Positions 31,568 to 42,814 of a stretch of DNA of 64,000 bases are shown piece by piece. The notes beneath the pieces were generated by a model. It made no database searches and was not told the origin of the DNA. It saw only the letters and a list, made by a program, of their open reading frames with translations. The stretch's first letter is position 1; every line of letters begins with the position of its first letter. Source of the stretch: Asterias rubens (taxonomy: Eukaryota > Echinodermata > Asteroidea > Forcipulatida > Asteriidae). The position numbers and the translations under genes were made by a program. The DNA lies in NCBI RefSeq assembly GCF_902459465.1, contig NC_047083.1, positions 9,787,526 through 9,851,525 on the forward strand. Reading direction: 5' to 3'.

Positions 31568-31917
31568 AGTAGAAGAGGGTTTATTTTAGGGGCGGTCCAA
31601 GAACAACAGAAAAGGGGGAGGTTGGGATGTACAAGGCTAATATTAGAAGAGGGTTTATTTTAGGGGCGGTTCAAGAATGACAGATAGGGGAGGTTGGGAT
31701 GGAAGCTGAATGGAAGTACAAGGCTAATAGTAGAAGGTGGTCATCTTGCGGGCTGTTCAAGATGGACAAAGAAGGGGGAGGTTGGGATGGATGATACAAG
31801 GGGTATAATTTGGGGCAGTTAAAAAAAAAAAAAAAATTGGGGAGGTCTGGATTTAAGTACATGCTTGTTGTAGAATGGGTAGACAATCAAATTAAAGAAA
31901 AAACAAATGTAACTTAC

Positions 31918-32042
31918 CAGCTTTTGCAGTTATTTCAAGAGGTGGAGTTAAAACTGACATCTGGTGAGGACCTCTTGCCCATGATTGGTGATGACTTAAA
32001 CGATGTCTTACGACGTACACAGCGAGGTTTCTTCAAGGATTC
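31918..32042 (-). other. Minus-strand internal exon-like block, unit 1
   Basis: Acceptor TTTTCCCCTCCGTAG and donor CTG|GTAAGT on the minus strand, 125 nt. The unit 2 copy (52499-52639, 141 nt) keeps both splice sites (CCCCTCTGCAG and CTG|GTGAGT). Joined to the ATG exon at 33357-33411, both copies meet an in-frame stop within a few codons. The block is therefore either non-coding or broken in both units. The plus-strand frame through it is treated as a shadow. Confidence 0.35.
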
Positions 32043-32099
32043 CTACGGAGGGGAAAACGAACAACAATTTGAGTGATATTTAGTTGTGTGGGATCTTTT

Positions 32100-33356
32100 A
32101 TTTTATACAAAAAGTTACAAGTCATGAACTTTGCTCTTGGAAGTGCAGCAATTTTCCTCAGGTGAGGGTAACTTCTAGGAGGAAAATGTAAATTTGTTTA
32201 GAAACCTTGCAATCGGCACACGGCCCTGTGGCAAATGAACTAATTCAAGGCCTGAAATTAAACATTTTCCATTGAGGGACACAAGTACCTTTTAGAATGT
32301 TTTTAACAAAAATGCTTTTAAAAGCCTTCATAAAAAGTAGGGGCTGCTAAGTGCTAAACTTTATTGCCCATATTTTCAATTCCTAATACTGCCTTCATAT
32401 TCACGTACTACGAACAAAAAATCATTTTTGTATATTATATTAATTGTTTGATTGATTAGATTGAGCCTCCCATCAAGGGGACTCGACAAACTCCCACAAG
32501 GGGCTCGGATATAAACACCAAACTAGCAACAGCCAAACTCTCTTTAATAGGTTAACAACTTCTAGGACTGCACAATTCAAGAAATTGTGATTCCGTAGCC
32601 AGTAACCAAAAACTTATTCTAGTCATTTTGAAATCAGCAATAAGCGTGGTGTGATTCAAAAACCCACAACCTTGTGATTGGAAGTCACACAGCACAGCCT
32701 TACCACTTAACAACCGTTGACCATTGCATGACGTCAAGAATGGTCAAACAGCGGCTCATTGAGCCACAAAAGGAAGCTTTAACTTTGGCTTAGTTGTGAT
32801 AACGTAATCGCAACTAGTACTACCATTGGTTTTAGAGTGAGAGTGTGGCGGTTGTTTGTGGTGCATGCGCACACTACACATTAATGTTTGATGTAAGGCA
32901 AAGGGGTCACACAGATAGATTATAGGGAAGTGTGAGTGTCAAATGATCACCCAGTCAGTCAACGATACCAACAATCGCCTTCAGTTTTCAAAAATCAAAC
33001 TAAAACTAGTTTTGTGGTCAGGTTACAACTGTGCACACCACGCTTAGTAACTTGCTACGATTATCATCATTTATGGTCCCTGGTTTGGGGGCTAAACTAC
33101 CCATGACTTTTCTATTGCGACTGTCCCGTCCATGATCATGTCCCAAAAGTAAAAGAAACTAACACATTTAACACAGAAATGTATACAAACTTCAATTCAA
33201 TGGCAGTGCCAGAAACACGTGTCAAAAGTAATTCAAGTTATAGTTATAAATCCCACTTTAAAAAGGGTGCTACCTGTGCCCCACGGCATCTACAGAATCT
33301 ACCAGGTATTTCCAGACGAGCTAATCAATACACTAAACAAACAAATCCTTACTTAC
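32100..33356. other. Interval between minus-strand exon-like blocks, unit 1
   Basis: A possible tRNA-like SINE trace on the minus strand near 32640-32720 (ACCCACAACCTTGTGATTGG). 32870-33000 and 33240-33350 match 52925-53050 and 53400-53510 in unit 2. No gene seen. Confidence 0.4.
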
Positions 33357-33411
33357 CGATGTTTTGTGATGAAAACATTTGGAATTTTACACCATCGTGA
33401 GCAGACGACAT
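33357..33411 (-). other. Minus-strand first exon with ATG, unit 1
   Basis: ATG at 33411 (minus) reads MSSAHDGVKFQMFSSQNI and a donor CG|GTAAGTAAGG. The unit 2 copy at 53512-53568 also begins MSSAH and keeps the identical donor but is two bases longer, shifting the frame after codon 5. Upstream in both copies is the motif GTGCACATGCGC. The conserved ATG, donor and promoter motif argue for a real transcript start. The frame disagreement argues that at least one copy is broken. Confidence 0.4.
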
Positions 33412-33702
33412 GTTGTTTACAAGGATAAGCAGTGCACATGCGCAATAAAAAATGTGCAAACAAATGTTTCGCTCGTCCCCAGCGCCTTGCTTTAACCAAA
33501 GGCGCTGGGATGGGCAAACGTATTATGCACTGTCATTGGTTTATAATGCGCAACCCATCATGCATCACACTCACACAGCACCATATATAATGCACTCTAC
33601 ACATGACGTACTTCCTGAACAAGAATCTGTGCAAGCGATTAGTCCATCCCAGGGGTTCTGGATAGACTGGCCGGCCGCTGGGGCGATCGAAATTGATGTA
33701 AA
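33412..33702. promoter_or_regulatory. Junction between duplication units, putative divergent promoter
   Basis: About 290 bp lie between the minus-strand ATG exon of unit 1 and the plus-strand 5' block of unit 2. It holds CAGTGCACATGCGC (NRF-1-like, also upstream of the unit 2 ATG near 53584-53597), ATTGG (CCAAT box reversed), CATATATAATG (TATA-like, near 33581) and CAGCGCCCTC at 33703. The head-to-head layout is seen in the sequence; promoter activity is inferred. Confidence 0.4.
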
Positions 33703-33992
33703 CAGCGCCCTCCATTGAGCAAAAGTAACAGAATTAGTATGGTCCCTCAACTATTTATATTACGTAATGACGAAACGAGCACGAAATAGCACACGAATGG
33801 GGACTAGACCGCTGGTTTGTTGTTGTGATGGGAAGCTTTTTGTAAACATGCTGAATCTGTATTTTCGTCTGTCCGTCGTCTAGTCTGCTGTGAAGGCGAA
33901 TGTCATCATAGAAATAGGAATTCACATCAAATAACAGAGCACAGCCAGCCGGAGAATAAGTGCAAATTTCAGTAAGACCACAGGGGTTTTGA
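33703..33992 (+). other. Conserved 5' exon-like block, unit 2
   Basis: Counterpart of 17851-18164. It starts with CAGCGCCCTC and ends at GTTTTGA|GTAAGTTTTG. Identity is patchy with several indels. Immediately downstream, 34005-34190 matches 18300-18480 (CCGCATACATTTCCACA, then G/T-rich text, then a poly-C run), marking the left edge of the second unit. Confidence 0.4.
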
Positions 33993-34569
33993 GTAAGTTT
34001 TGTTTGATTCGATTTACGATTATTGTTATTGCGATTAAAAATTCCCGCATACATTTCCACACAGTGTGTTGCCACCTGTCACTCTGGGTGACTGTGTGGT
34101 GCCATGCCAGTGTGCCATGGTGCCGTTGTGGCAGGACTTAGTATGTGCCCCGGGGACCTGTGCCCCCCCCCCCCCCCCCCCCCCTCCCCAGGCGGCCCAC
34201 ACATCGAATTGAGACAAAATGTAATTTTAATAATTTAATAAAATAGCCTACATTTTCTTTTATGAATAGGGCCTTTTAATAATGACAATAATGAATTGTT
34301 TTTTTATGCTTTATTCTTCCCTTATTACTTGCTATTAAAAATATTTTTTTTACTAAATATTTGCCTTTTTAAATATTTTGTTGTATGTGTACCTACATAA
34401 TTTGTATATCTATGAAATATTTGTGTTTCGTTGTTTGTGTAACTACATTAATTGTCTTTTAATTTGTTTTCTTCCCATATTTCTTGCTTATGTTCTTGCA
34501 TTTTTAATTATTTTTGTTGCTTTGGTGTATCTGCATAATTTGTATCTCTTTGAAATTGCTTTCTTCCTA

Positions 34570-36262
34570 AATTTCTTGCTTGATTAATTATCTTGCATTT
34601 TGAAGTACAAATTTTGTAAGTTTACACCAAAAAACAACAAAATACTTTTGCAATCTTCCCATATTTCTTGCTTTAATGATCTTGTATTTTTTTCTTTTTT
34701 TGCTTTTTTTGCTTTGGTGTATCTGCATAATTTGTTTCTTTGAAATTGTTTTCTTCCCATATATTTCTTGCTTTTCTTGTAAATGTTTTGTTGTATAATA
34801 AAACAACAGTTTCCTTCCCTTATTTCTTGCTTAAATCTTGTATATTTAAATAGTTTCATTTTGTGAATATTTTTGTTGTATAATAATAATAACAACCGTT
34901 TCCTTCCCTTATCTTGCTGAAATCTGGTATATTTAAGTAACTTCATTTTGTGAATAATTTTGTTGTATAATAATAACAACAGTTTCCTTCCCTTATTTCT
35001 TGCTAAAATCTTGTGTATTGAAATAATTTCATTTTGTGAATATTTTTGTTGTATAATAATAATAACAACTGTTTCCTTCCCTTATCTTGCTGAAATCTTG
35101 TATATTTAAGTAACTTCATTTTGTGAATTATTTTGTTGTATAATAATAACAACAGTTTCCTTCCCTTATTTCTTGCTAAAATCTTGTGTATTGAAATAAT
35201 TTCATTTTGTGAATAATTTTGTTGTATAATAATCATAACAGTTCCCTTCCCTTATTTCTTGCTTAAATCTTGTATATTTAAATAATTTCATTTTGTGAAT
35301 ATTTTTGTTGTATAATAATACCAACAATTCCCTTCCCTTACTTCTTGCTTAAATCTTGTATATTTAAACAACTTCATTTTGTGAATATTTGTGTTGTATA
35401 ATAATAACAACTGCTTTGGTGTATCTGCATAATTTGTTTCTTTGAAATTGTTTTCTTCCCATATATTTCTTGCTTTTCTTGTAAATGTTTTGTTGTATAA
35501 TAAAACAACAGTTTCCTTCCCTTATTTCTTGCTTAAATCTTGTATATTTAAATAATTTCATTTTGTGAATATTTTTGTTGTATAATAATAATAACAACTG
35601 TTTCCTTCCCTTATCTTGCTGAAATCTTGTATATTTAAGTAACTTCATTTTGTGAATAATTTTGTTGTATAATAATAACAACAGTTTCCTTCCCTTATTT
35701 CTTGCTAAAATCTTGTGTATTGAAATAATTTCATTTTGTGAATATTTTTGTTGTATAATAATAATAGCAACTGTTTCCTTCCCTTATCTTGCTGAAATCT
35801 TGTATATTTAAGTAACTTCATTTTGTGAATTATTTTGTTGTATAATAATAACAACAGTTTCCTTCCCTTATTTCTTGCTAAAATCTTGTGTATTGAAATA
35901 ATTTCATTTTGTGAATAATTTTGTTGTATAATAATCATAACAGTTCCCTTCCCTTATTTCTTGCTTAAATCTTGTATATTTAAATAATTTCATTTTGTGA
36001 ATATTTTTGTTGTATAATAATACCAACAATTCCCTTCCCTTACTTCTTGCTTAAATCTTGTATATTTAAACAACTTCATTTTGTGAATATTTGTGTTGTA
36101 TAATAATAACAACTGTTTCCTTCCCTTATCTTGCTTAAATCTTGTATATTTAAATAATTTCACTGTGTGAATATTTTTGTTGTATAATAATAATAACAAC
36201 TTTTTTCTTCCCTTATTTCTTGCTTAAATCATGTATATTTAAATAACTTCATTTTGTGAAAA
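34570..36262 (+). repeat. 86-bp AT-rich tandem array with 702-bp higher-order repeat
   Basis: The unit carries CTTCCCTTATTTCTTGCTTA, then AAATCTTGTATATTTAAA, then TTTCATTTTGTGAATA and GTTGTATAATAATAACAAC, recurring every 84-88 bp. A block containing GCTTTGGTGTATCTGCATAA recurs at 34711 and 35413, giving a 702-bp higher-order period. The array resumes at 37816-38440. Lys/Tyr-rich minus-strand frames here are by-products of the repeat. Confidence 0.85.
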
Positions 36263-37281
36263 TTGTTTGTTGTAAATGCAAGAGGTAGCATGCTCATCCC
36301 CACAATGTTTAGTCCACATTCAAGAGTCTGATCATTAGGTACTGTTGGGAACAAGGTAGTCACCCTCATGTGCATTTGAACAACTAGAATGGGCGGGATT
36401 AAATTAATTATGCGCACATATAGAAAAGTCTGTCATGTGCAGTAGACACATTAAATGTGTGTTTCAAGTAATAGGCTCAGATTTTGACCCCACCATAGGT
36501 GCAATGTATACAGTAGAAGGTTGGGTATACCTGATTTTCATAATGCAGTTTACCTATATTTACGCAACTTTTGCATCTTGCACTGTGAGATGATAAAATT
36601 TGATGACTTTGAAAATTTATCTTGGTATTGTTTTGAATGTCAAGGGTTTGATTCCTACCTGGGTGAAAGCCAATTACACTGAAGTGTTACACAGTACTTG
36701 AGAATTTGTACACATAGTGATCACACATATCAGGGTAAACCAAGTACTGACTGCCCAAGTCCACGTATGAGCTACACATGTGAATTTGCTCTTTTTTCAT
36801 ACATGACGATCCAATTTAATGAAATGATCATTATTTGTGTTATATATTTCTAAAGGATAAATAAAAAGTTAAGGGTAACAAGGAGTTCAAATTATAAATT
36901 TGTGGTTGGTTGGATAACCATAAACAGAACATTTATTTTGTTTGGCCTTGGTGTAATTCTAGGAAACGTGGCTACCTCTTTGTTTGGCCCAACTGTGGAA
37001 ATTTCCACCACCCACCTACCTACCCATGTTTGTGTTTTGGATACATGACTTTATCTTCATTGCGCAAAAAAAACACCAAAAGAAAACCAGAACTTTCATT
37101 AACTTTCCTCTGTTTTTCAACATTGATTGTTCGTAATGGCCCCCTAGGTAGCTTATTTCCCCTTCAAGTTCATGTCAGTCGAATGTCTTATTGTAAATTT
37201 AACTGATATTTATAAATGCTTTTAATTTGCAACCCCTAGCCCAATGTGGAGTCAAAGCTTGTATTTTTCTTACCATTTCAG

Positions 37282-37444
37282 GGTCTACTGCTGAACAGAG
37301 AAAATCTCCACTAGGATAGTTCTTCGATGGAGGTTGCCAAGCAATCTGTGACACAGGAACCTCTGTTTTGGCCAACAGTCGTCGAGGAATAGATTTCTAA
37401 GCTTGATGGGAGCTGCACCTCTAGTCAATCTCGTCAAAGTAAAG
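37282..37444 (+). pseudogene. Cathepsin D-like second active-site exon, unit 2 copy a
   Basis: Acceptor TTACCATTTCAG and donor GTAGGT, 163 nt. One frame reads FFDGGCQAICDTGTSVLANS then RRGIDF and stop. GCQAICDTGTSVLA matches the aspartic-protease second active site, with catalytic Asp and the DTGTS loop intact. A TAG lies a few codons upstream in the same frame, and the continuation LSLMGAAPLVNLVKVK is in another frame, so the exon cannot encode an intact protease segment as assembled. Confidence 0.78.
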
Positions 37445-39460
37445 GTAGGTCCAATGGAGACTTTCAGGACTCTAGGTAGATCATGGAGCAATAGGTAGAT
37501 GCAGACAAGAGTGCTGCTTACCAGAGCACTAGAACTTGCTTGTTAATGGCAATGGACACGTTTGGTAGTTACTCACAGTAATTGGGGGCCGGGGGGGGGG
37601 GGGGGGATGTCTTTATTGGGGGGGGGGGGGGCCTTGGGGTTTTTTAAGGGTGCATTTTCTTTTTTTGGAGGGAAGATTGTATTTTTTTATTTTTTTTTAT
37701 TGGGGGGATGGTTTGAGGGGGGGGGGGGGCAGCTTTTTTTCACAAAAAAAAGTGAGGACTTTTTCTTTGAGGGGGGCAGATGTTGTTTTTTGGGGGGGTT
37801 TATGTGGGTTTTTTTTAAACAACTTCATTTTGTGAATATTTGTGTTGTATAATAATAACAACTGTTTCCTTCCCTTATCTTGCTTAAATCTTGTATATTT
37901 AAATAATTTCACTGTGTGAATATATATATTGTATAATAATAATAACAACTGTTTCCTTCCCTTATCTGGCTGAAATCTTGTATATTTAAGTAACTTCATT
38001 TTGTGAATTATTTTGTTGTATAATAATAACAACAGTTTCCTTCCCTTATTTCTTGCTAAAATCTTGTGTATTGAAATAATTTCATTTTGTGAATAATTTT
38101 GTTGTATAATAATCATAACAGTTCCCTTCCCTTATTTCTTGCTTAAATCTTGTATATTTAAATAATTTCATTTTGTGAATATTTTTGTTGTATAATAATA
38201 CCAACAATTCCCTTCCCTTACTTCTTGCTTAAATCTTGTATATTTAAACAACTTCATTTTGTGAATATTTGTGTTGTATAATAATAACAACTGTTTCCTT
38301 CCCTTATCTTGCTTAAATCTTGTATATTTAAATAATTTCACTGTGTGAATATTTTTGTTGTATAATAATAATAACAACTTTTTTCTTCCCTTATTTCTTG
38401 CTTAAATCATGTATATTTAAATAACTTCATTTTGTGAAAATTGTTTGTTGTAAATGCAAGAGGTAGCATGCTCATCCCCACAATGTTTAGTCCACATTCA
38501 AGAGTCTGATCATTAGGTACTGTTGGGAACAAGGTAGTCACCCTCATGTGCATTTGAACAACTAGAATGGGCGGGATTAAATTAATTATGCGCACATAAA
38601 GAAAAGTCTGTCATGTGCAGTAGACACATTAAATGTGTGTTTCAAGTAATAGGCTCAGATTTTGACCCCACCATAGGTGCAATGTATACAGTAGAAGGTT
38701 GGGTATACCTGATTTTCAACATGTAGTTTATCTATGTTTACGTAACTTTTGCATCTTGCACTGTGAGATGATAAAATTTGATGACTTTGAAAATTTATCT
38801 TGGTATGTTTCGAAGGTCAAGGGTTTGATTCCTACCTCGGTGAAAGCCAATTACACGGAAGTGTTACACAGTACTTGAGAATTTGTATACACAGTGATCA
38901 CACATATCAGGGTAAATCAAGTACTGACTGCCCAAGCCCACGTATGAGCTACACATGTGAATTTGCTCTTTTGTCATACATGACGATCCAATTTAATGAA
39001 ATGATCATTATTTGTGTTATATATTTCTAAAGGATAAATAAAAAGTTAAGGGTAACAAGGAGTTCAAATTATAAATTTGTGGTTGGTTGGATAACCATAA
39101 ACAGAACATTTATTTTGTTTGGCCTTGGTGTAATTATAGGAAACGTGGCTACCTCTTTGTTTGGCCCAACTGTGGAAATTTCCACCACCCACCTACCTAC
39201 CCATGTTTGTGTTTTGGATACATGACTTTATCTTTATTGCGCAAAAAAAACACCAAAAGAAAACCAGAACTTTCATTAACTTTCCTCTGTTTTTCAACAT
39301 TGATTGTTCGTAATGGCCCCCTAGGTAGCTTATTTCCCCTTCAAGTTCATGTCAGTCGAATGTCTTATTGTAAATTTAACTGATATTTATAAATGCTTTT
39401 AATTTGCAAGTCCCCTAGCCCAATGTGGAGTCAAAGCTTGTATTTTTCTTACCATTTCAG

Positions 39461-39623
39461 GGTCTACTGCTGAACAGAGAAAATCTCCACTAGGATAGTT
39501 CTTCGATGGAGGTTGCCAAGCAATCTGTGACACAGGAACCTCTGTTTTGGCCAACAGTCGTCGAGGAATAGATTTCTAAGCTTGATGGGAGCTGCACCTC
39601 TAGTCAATCTCGTCAAAGTAAAG
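39461..39623 (+). pseudogene. Cathepsin D-like second active-site exon, unit 2 copy b
   Basis: Essentially identical to 37282-37444, including the DTGTS motif, the upstream TAG, the frameshift and both splice sites. It sits 2,179 bp downstream as part of the 2.18-kb tandem duplication. Near identity shows that this copy arose recently and after inactivation. Confidence 0.78.
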
Positions 39624-39756
39624 GTAGGTCCAATGGAGACTTTCAGGACTCTAGGTAGATCATGGAGCAATAGGTAGATGCAGACAAGAGTGCTGCTTAC
39701 CAGAGCACTAGAACTTGCTTGTTAATGGCAATGGACACGTTTGGTAGTTACTCACA

Positions 39757-39785
39757 GTAATTGGGGGCCGGGGGGGGGGAATGTC

Positions 39786-39816
<31 letters not shown>

Positions 39817-40254
39817 CCTTGGGGTTTTTTAAGGGTGCATTTTCTTTTTTTGGAGGGAAGATTGTATTTTTTTATTTTTTTTTATTGGGGGGATGGTTTG
39901 AGGGGGGGGGCAGCTTTTTTCACAAAAAAAGTGAGGACTTTTTCTTTGAGGGGGGCAGATGTTGTTTTTGGGGGGGGTTTATGTGGGGTTTTTTGTGTGT
40001 TTGTATTTTGATGGCAGACCTTTTTTCAGTTTTTTTTCCTTCAGTTTTTTATTTTAGGGGTCAAACCTTTTTTCTTTGAGGGGGTCGAATATATACAATT
40101 TTTTATGTTTGTTTTATTTTCGGGGCAGACTTTTTTTGTTTTTCGTTACATTTTTGTTTTAGGGGCAGATTGTATTTTTAATTTGGTTGTGGTTTTTGTT
40201 TGATGCGGGCAGCCTTTTTTAGGGGCGTTTTGGGACTTATTCTTTGAGGGTGAT

Positions 40255-40294
<40 letters not shown>

Positions 40295-42415
40295 TGTGTA
40301 TGTTTTTTTCAAGGCAGATTGTATTTTAAATTTGTTTGTGGGTTATGGTTGGGGGGCAGCTTTTTTTCATAATTGTTTTGTTAGTGCGTTTTGGGGGACT
40401 TTTTTTGGGGGGGGCGGATTTGTTTGTGCTTTTTCTTTGTACATTTTTTTAGGGGCGGACCTATTTTTAGGTGGTGGGGTGGGCAGATTGTATTTTTAAT
40501 TGAAAAAAATTGAGGGCGTTTTGGGGGCCTTTTTGTTTGAGGGGGGATTTTTTTTCTTCTCTGTTTTCTTCTGTGTTTTTTGGGGGATGGACTTTTTTTC
40601 CCTTTTTTAATTTCTTATTTTTTTAGGGAGTTGACCTTTTAAGGGGGCGCAGATTGTGATTTAAATTTGTTTGTGGGTTTTGTTTGAGGGGGCAGCTTTT
40701 TTAAATTTTAGGGCCGATTGGGGGGACTTATTCTTTGAGGAGGGGGGATGTTTTTTTTGTGTTTTTTGTCGGGCAGTTTGTAACATTTTTTATTTTAGAG
40801 GCAGATTGTATTTTAAATTTGTTTGTGGGTTTTGTTTGAGGGGGGCAGCATTTTTCATCAAAAAATTTGTTTTGGGTGTTTTTGGAGACTTTTTTTTAGG
40901 GGGGGATTTTTTTTTTCCTATTTCTTTTTTAATTTTCATTTTAGGGGGCAGATTGTATTTTACATTTTTTGTGGGTTTTGTTTGAGGGGGCAGCCTTTTT
41001 TTTATTAAAAATTCTTTTTAGGGCGTTTTGGGGGACTTTTTTTTTTAGGGCGGGGCTTTTTTGGCTATTTTTGTTTTATTTTAATTTTAGAGGGCAGATT
41101 GTATTTTGTGGGTTTTGTTTGAGGGGGGCAGCCCTTTTTTCATTAAATTTTCTTTTTTAGGGTGTATTTGGGAAATTTTTCAGGGCGAAGCTTTTTTTCC
41201 TATTTTTTTTTTTTTCGTTTTAGAGGGCAGATTGTATTTTAAAAATGTAGGTTTTGTTTGAGGGGGGCAGCCTTTTTTCATTAAAAATTCTTTTTAGGGC
41301 GTTTTGGGGGACTTTCTTTTTAGGGCGGGCCTTTTTTTTCCTATTTTTTATAATTTTCATTTTAGAGGGCAGATTGTATTTTGTGGGTTTTGTGTGAGGG
41401 GGCAGCCTTTTTTTCATTAAACATTCTTTTTAGGGCGTTTTGGAGACTTTCTTTAGGGCAGGCTTTTTTTCCTTTTTTATTTTATTTTACATCTAGGGGG
41501 CAGATTGTATTTTAAATTTGTTTGTGGGTTTTGTTTGAGGGGGCAGCCTTTTTTCCTAATTATTTTTTTTTCTTAGGGTGTTTTTGGAGACTTTTTTTTA
41601 GGGGGGGAATTTTTTTCCTATTTTTTTTGTAATTTTCATTTTAGGGGGCAGATTGTATTTTACATTTTTGGGGGGTTTTGTTTGAGGGGGGCAGCCTTTT
41701 TTTTATTAAAAATTCTTTTTAGGGCGTTTTGGGGGACTTTATTTTTTAGGGCGGGGCTTTTTTTCCTTTTTTTGTTTTATTTTAATTTTAGAGGGCAGAT
41801 TGTATTTTGTGGGTTTTGTTTGAGGGGGGGCAGCCTTTTTTTCATTAAATTTTCTTTTTTAGGGTGTATTTGAGAAATTTTTTAGGGCGAAGCTTTTTTT
41901 CCTATTTTTTTTTATTTTCGTTTTAGAGAGCAGATTGTATTTTAAAAATGTTGTAGGTTTTGTTTGGGGGGGGCAGCCTTTTTTCCTAATTATTTTTTTT
42001 TCTTAGGCCGTTTTTGGAGACTTTTTTAGGGCGGGCTTTTTTTTATTTAAAAAAAAAAATTATTTTAGGGGGCAGAATGGATTTTTAATTTGATCGTGGG
42101 TTCTGTTTGAGGGGGCATTATTTAAAAAAAAAAAAGGGGCATTTTGGGGGACTTTTTCTTTGAGGGGGGGGGGTCGGACGTTTTCTTTTGTTTACGTTTT
42201 TTTACGTGCTTTTATTTGGGGGTGGAATTCTTTCCTTTTTTCACATTTTTAATTTTAGGGGGCAGATTGTTTGTTTGTGGGTTTTGTTTTAGGGAAGACT
42301 TTTTTTAGGGGCGTTTCAGGGGACTTTTCCTTGCGGGGGGGCGGATGGTTTTTTTTTCTTCTTTTTCTTTTTACAATTTTTTTTTGGGGGGGGGGGTGGG
42401 GGCGGACCTAAAAAA
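39757..42415 (+). repeat. G/T-rich tandem array with extreme strand asymmetry
   Basis: Degenerate 131-149-bp units share GGGCAGATTGTATTTTAAAT, GGGTTTTGTTTGAGGGG and TTTTTAGGGCGTTTTGGGGG. GCAGATTGTATTTT starts recur near 40801, 40949, 41095, 41227, 41369, 41501, 41650, 41797 and 41931. A roughly 700-bp higher-order step links 40949 to 41650. The plus strand has long stretches nearly free of C. A shorter first copy of the left edge is at 37583-37815. Confidence 0.85.
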
Positions 42416-42569
42416 CTAAGAAACTAATAAATTTTGTTGGTGGGATTTTATAAATTTGTTTGAGTACCCATAGTGGCTCTGAAAAGAGCTGGTTTTTACT
42501 TTGACCCTCTTGGGTTAACGTCTTGAGTATAACTGATGTAAATGATCTTCTCATTGTCTTGCATTTTAG

Positions 42570-42755
42570 GAAACGAAGAGGGGAGACACACTTTGCATGA
42601 GTGGACTCATCAGAATGGACTTCCCTACACCCCTGGGCGCTCTTTGGATCCTGGGTGACATATTCATTGGTAAATACTACTCAAGTTTGATCAAGTGAAC
42701 AACCCGTGCAGGTTTTGCTGATGCTGTCAAGGGTGTGGAAATCAAGGCTGAGTAA
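42570..42755 (+). pseudogene. Cathepsin D-like C-terminal exon, unit 2 copy
   Basis: After GCATTTTAG the frame reads [20 protein letters not shown] then [19 protein letters not shown], a clear match to the last exon of cathepsin D (TLCLSGF.GMD......LWILGDVFIGRYY). It then shifts: one T is missing in AGTTTGATC and one C is extra in AACAACCCG. The tail AGFADAVKGVEIKAE plus TAA resumes only after both changes. Two compensating one-base indels with a stop between them indicate a pseudogene, or homopolymer errors in the assembly. Confidence 0.82.
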
Positions 42756-42814
42756 GAAACCTACTTTGTAAATTGGAAGGAATATTACTTAAGGCTTTAA
42801 GAAAAAACTATTAT

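Larger units (their letters stand above)
30090..31835 (+). repeat. 76-bp G-rich minisatellite, unit 1
   Basis: Unit GGTATATCTTGGGGGCGGTT, CAAGAATGACAGAAAAAGGG, GAGGATGGGATGGAAGTACA, AGGCTAATAGTAGAAG; exact 76-bp steps at 30531, 30607 and 30683. Non-array DNA interrupts at 30180-30395. The array lies in the interval between two minus-strand exon-like blocks. The unit 2 version is at 49830-52200. Confidence 0.88.
35638..39994 (+). repeat. 2.18-kb tandem duplication inside unit 2
   Basis: About 35638-37815 and 37816-39994 are near-identical direct repeats offset by 2,177-2,179 bp. Each carries part of the 86-bp AT-rich array, the ACTGTTGGGAACAAGGT block, a tRNA-like trace, TTTGGCC text, one protease active-site exon and the start of the G/T-rich array. 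The join at 37815/37816 switches abruptly from G/T-rich text to the AT-rich array. Confidence 0.85.

Noticed and set aside
31810-32076. Plus-strand frame with LLQLFQEVELKLTSGEDLLP
   Set aside because: Canonical splice sites on the minus strand bound this block in both units. The plus frame is not conserved in the unit 2 copy.
34570-36262. Regularly spaced repeats resembling a CRISPR array
   Set aside because: Units are contiguous tandem repeats without unique spacers, in eukaryotic DNA, with no cas genes.
34584-38377. Lys/Tyr-rich minus-strand frames of up to 139 codons (LLLLYNKIIHKMKLL motif repeated)
   Set aside because: These are direct translations of the 86-bp AT-rich array. Their repeats follow the DNA period and no independent coding signal is present.
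37562-40079. Gly/Phe-rich frames of 61-112 codons
   Set aside because: They come from G and T runs of the low-complexity array and change with every homopolymer indel.
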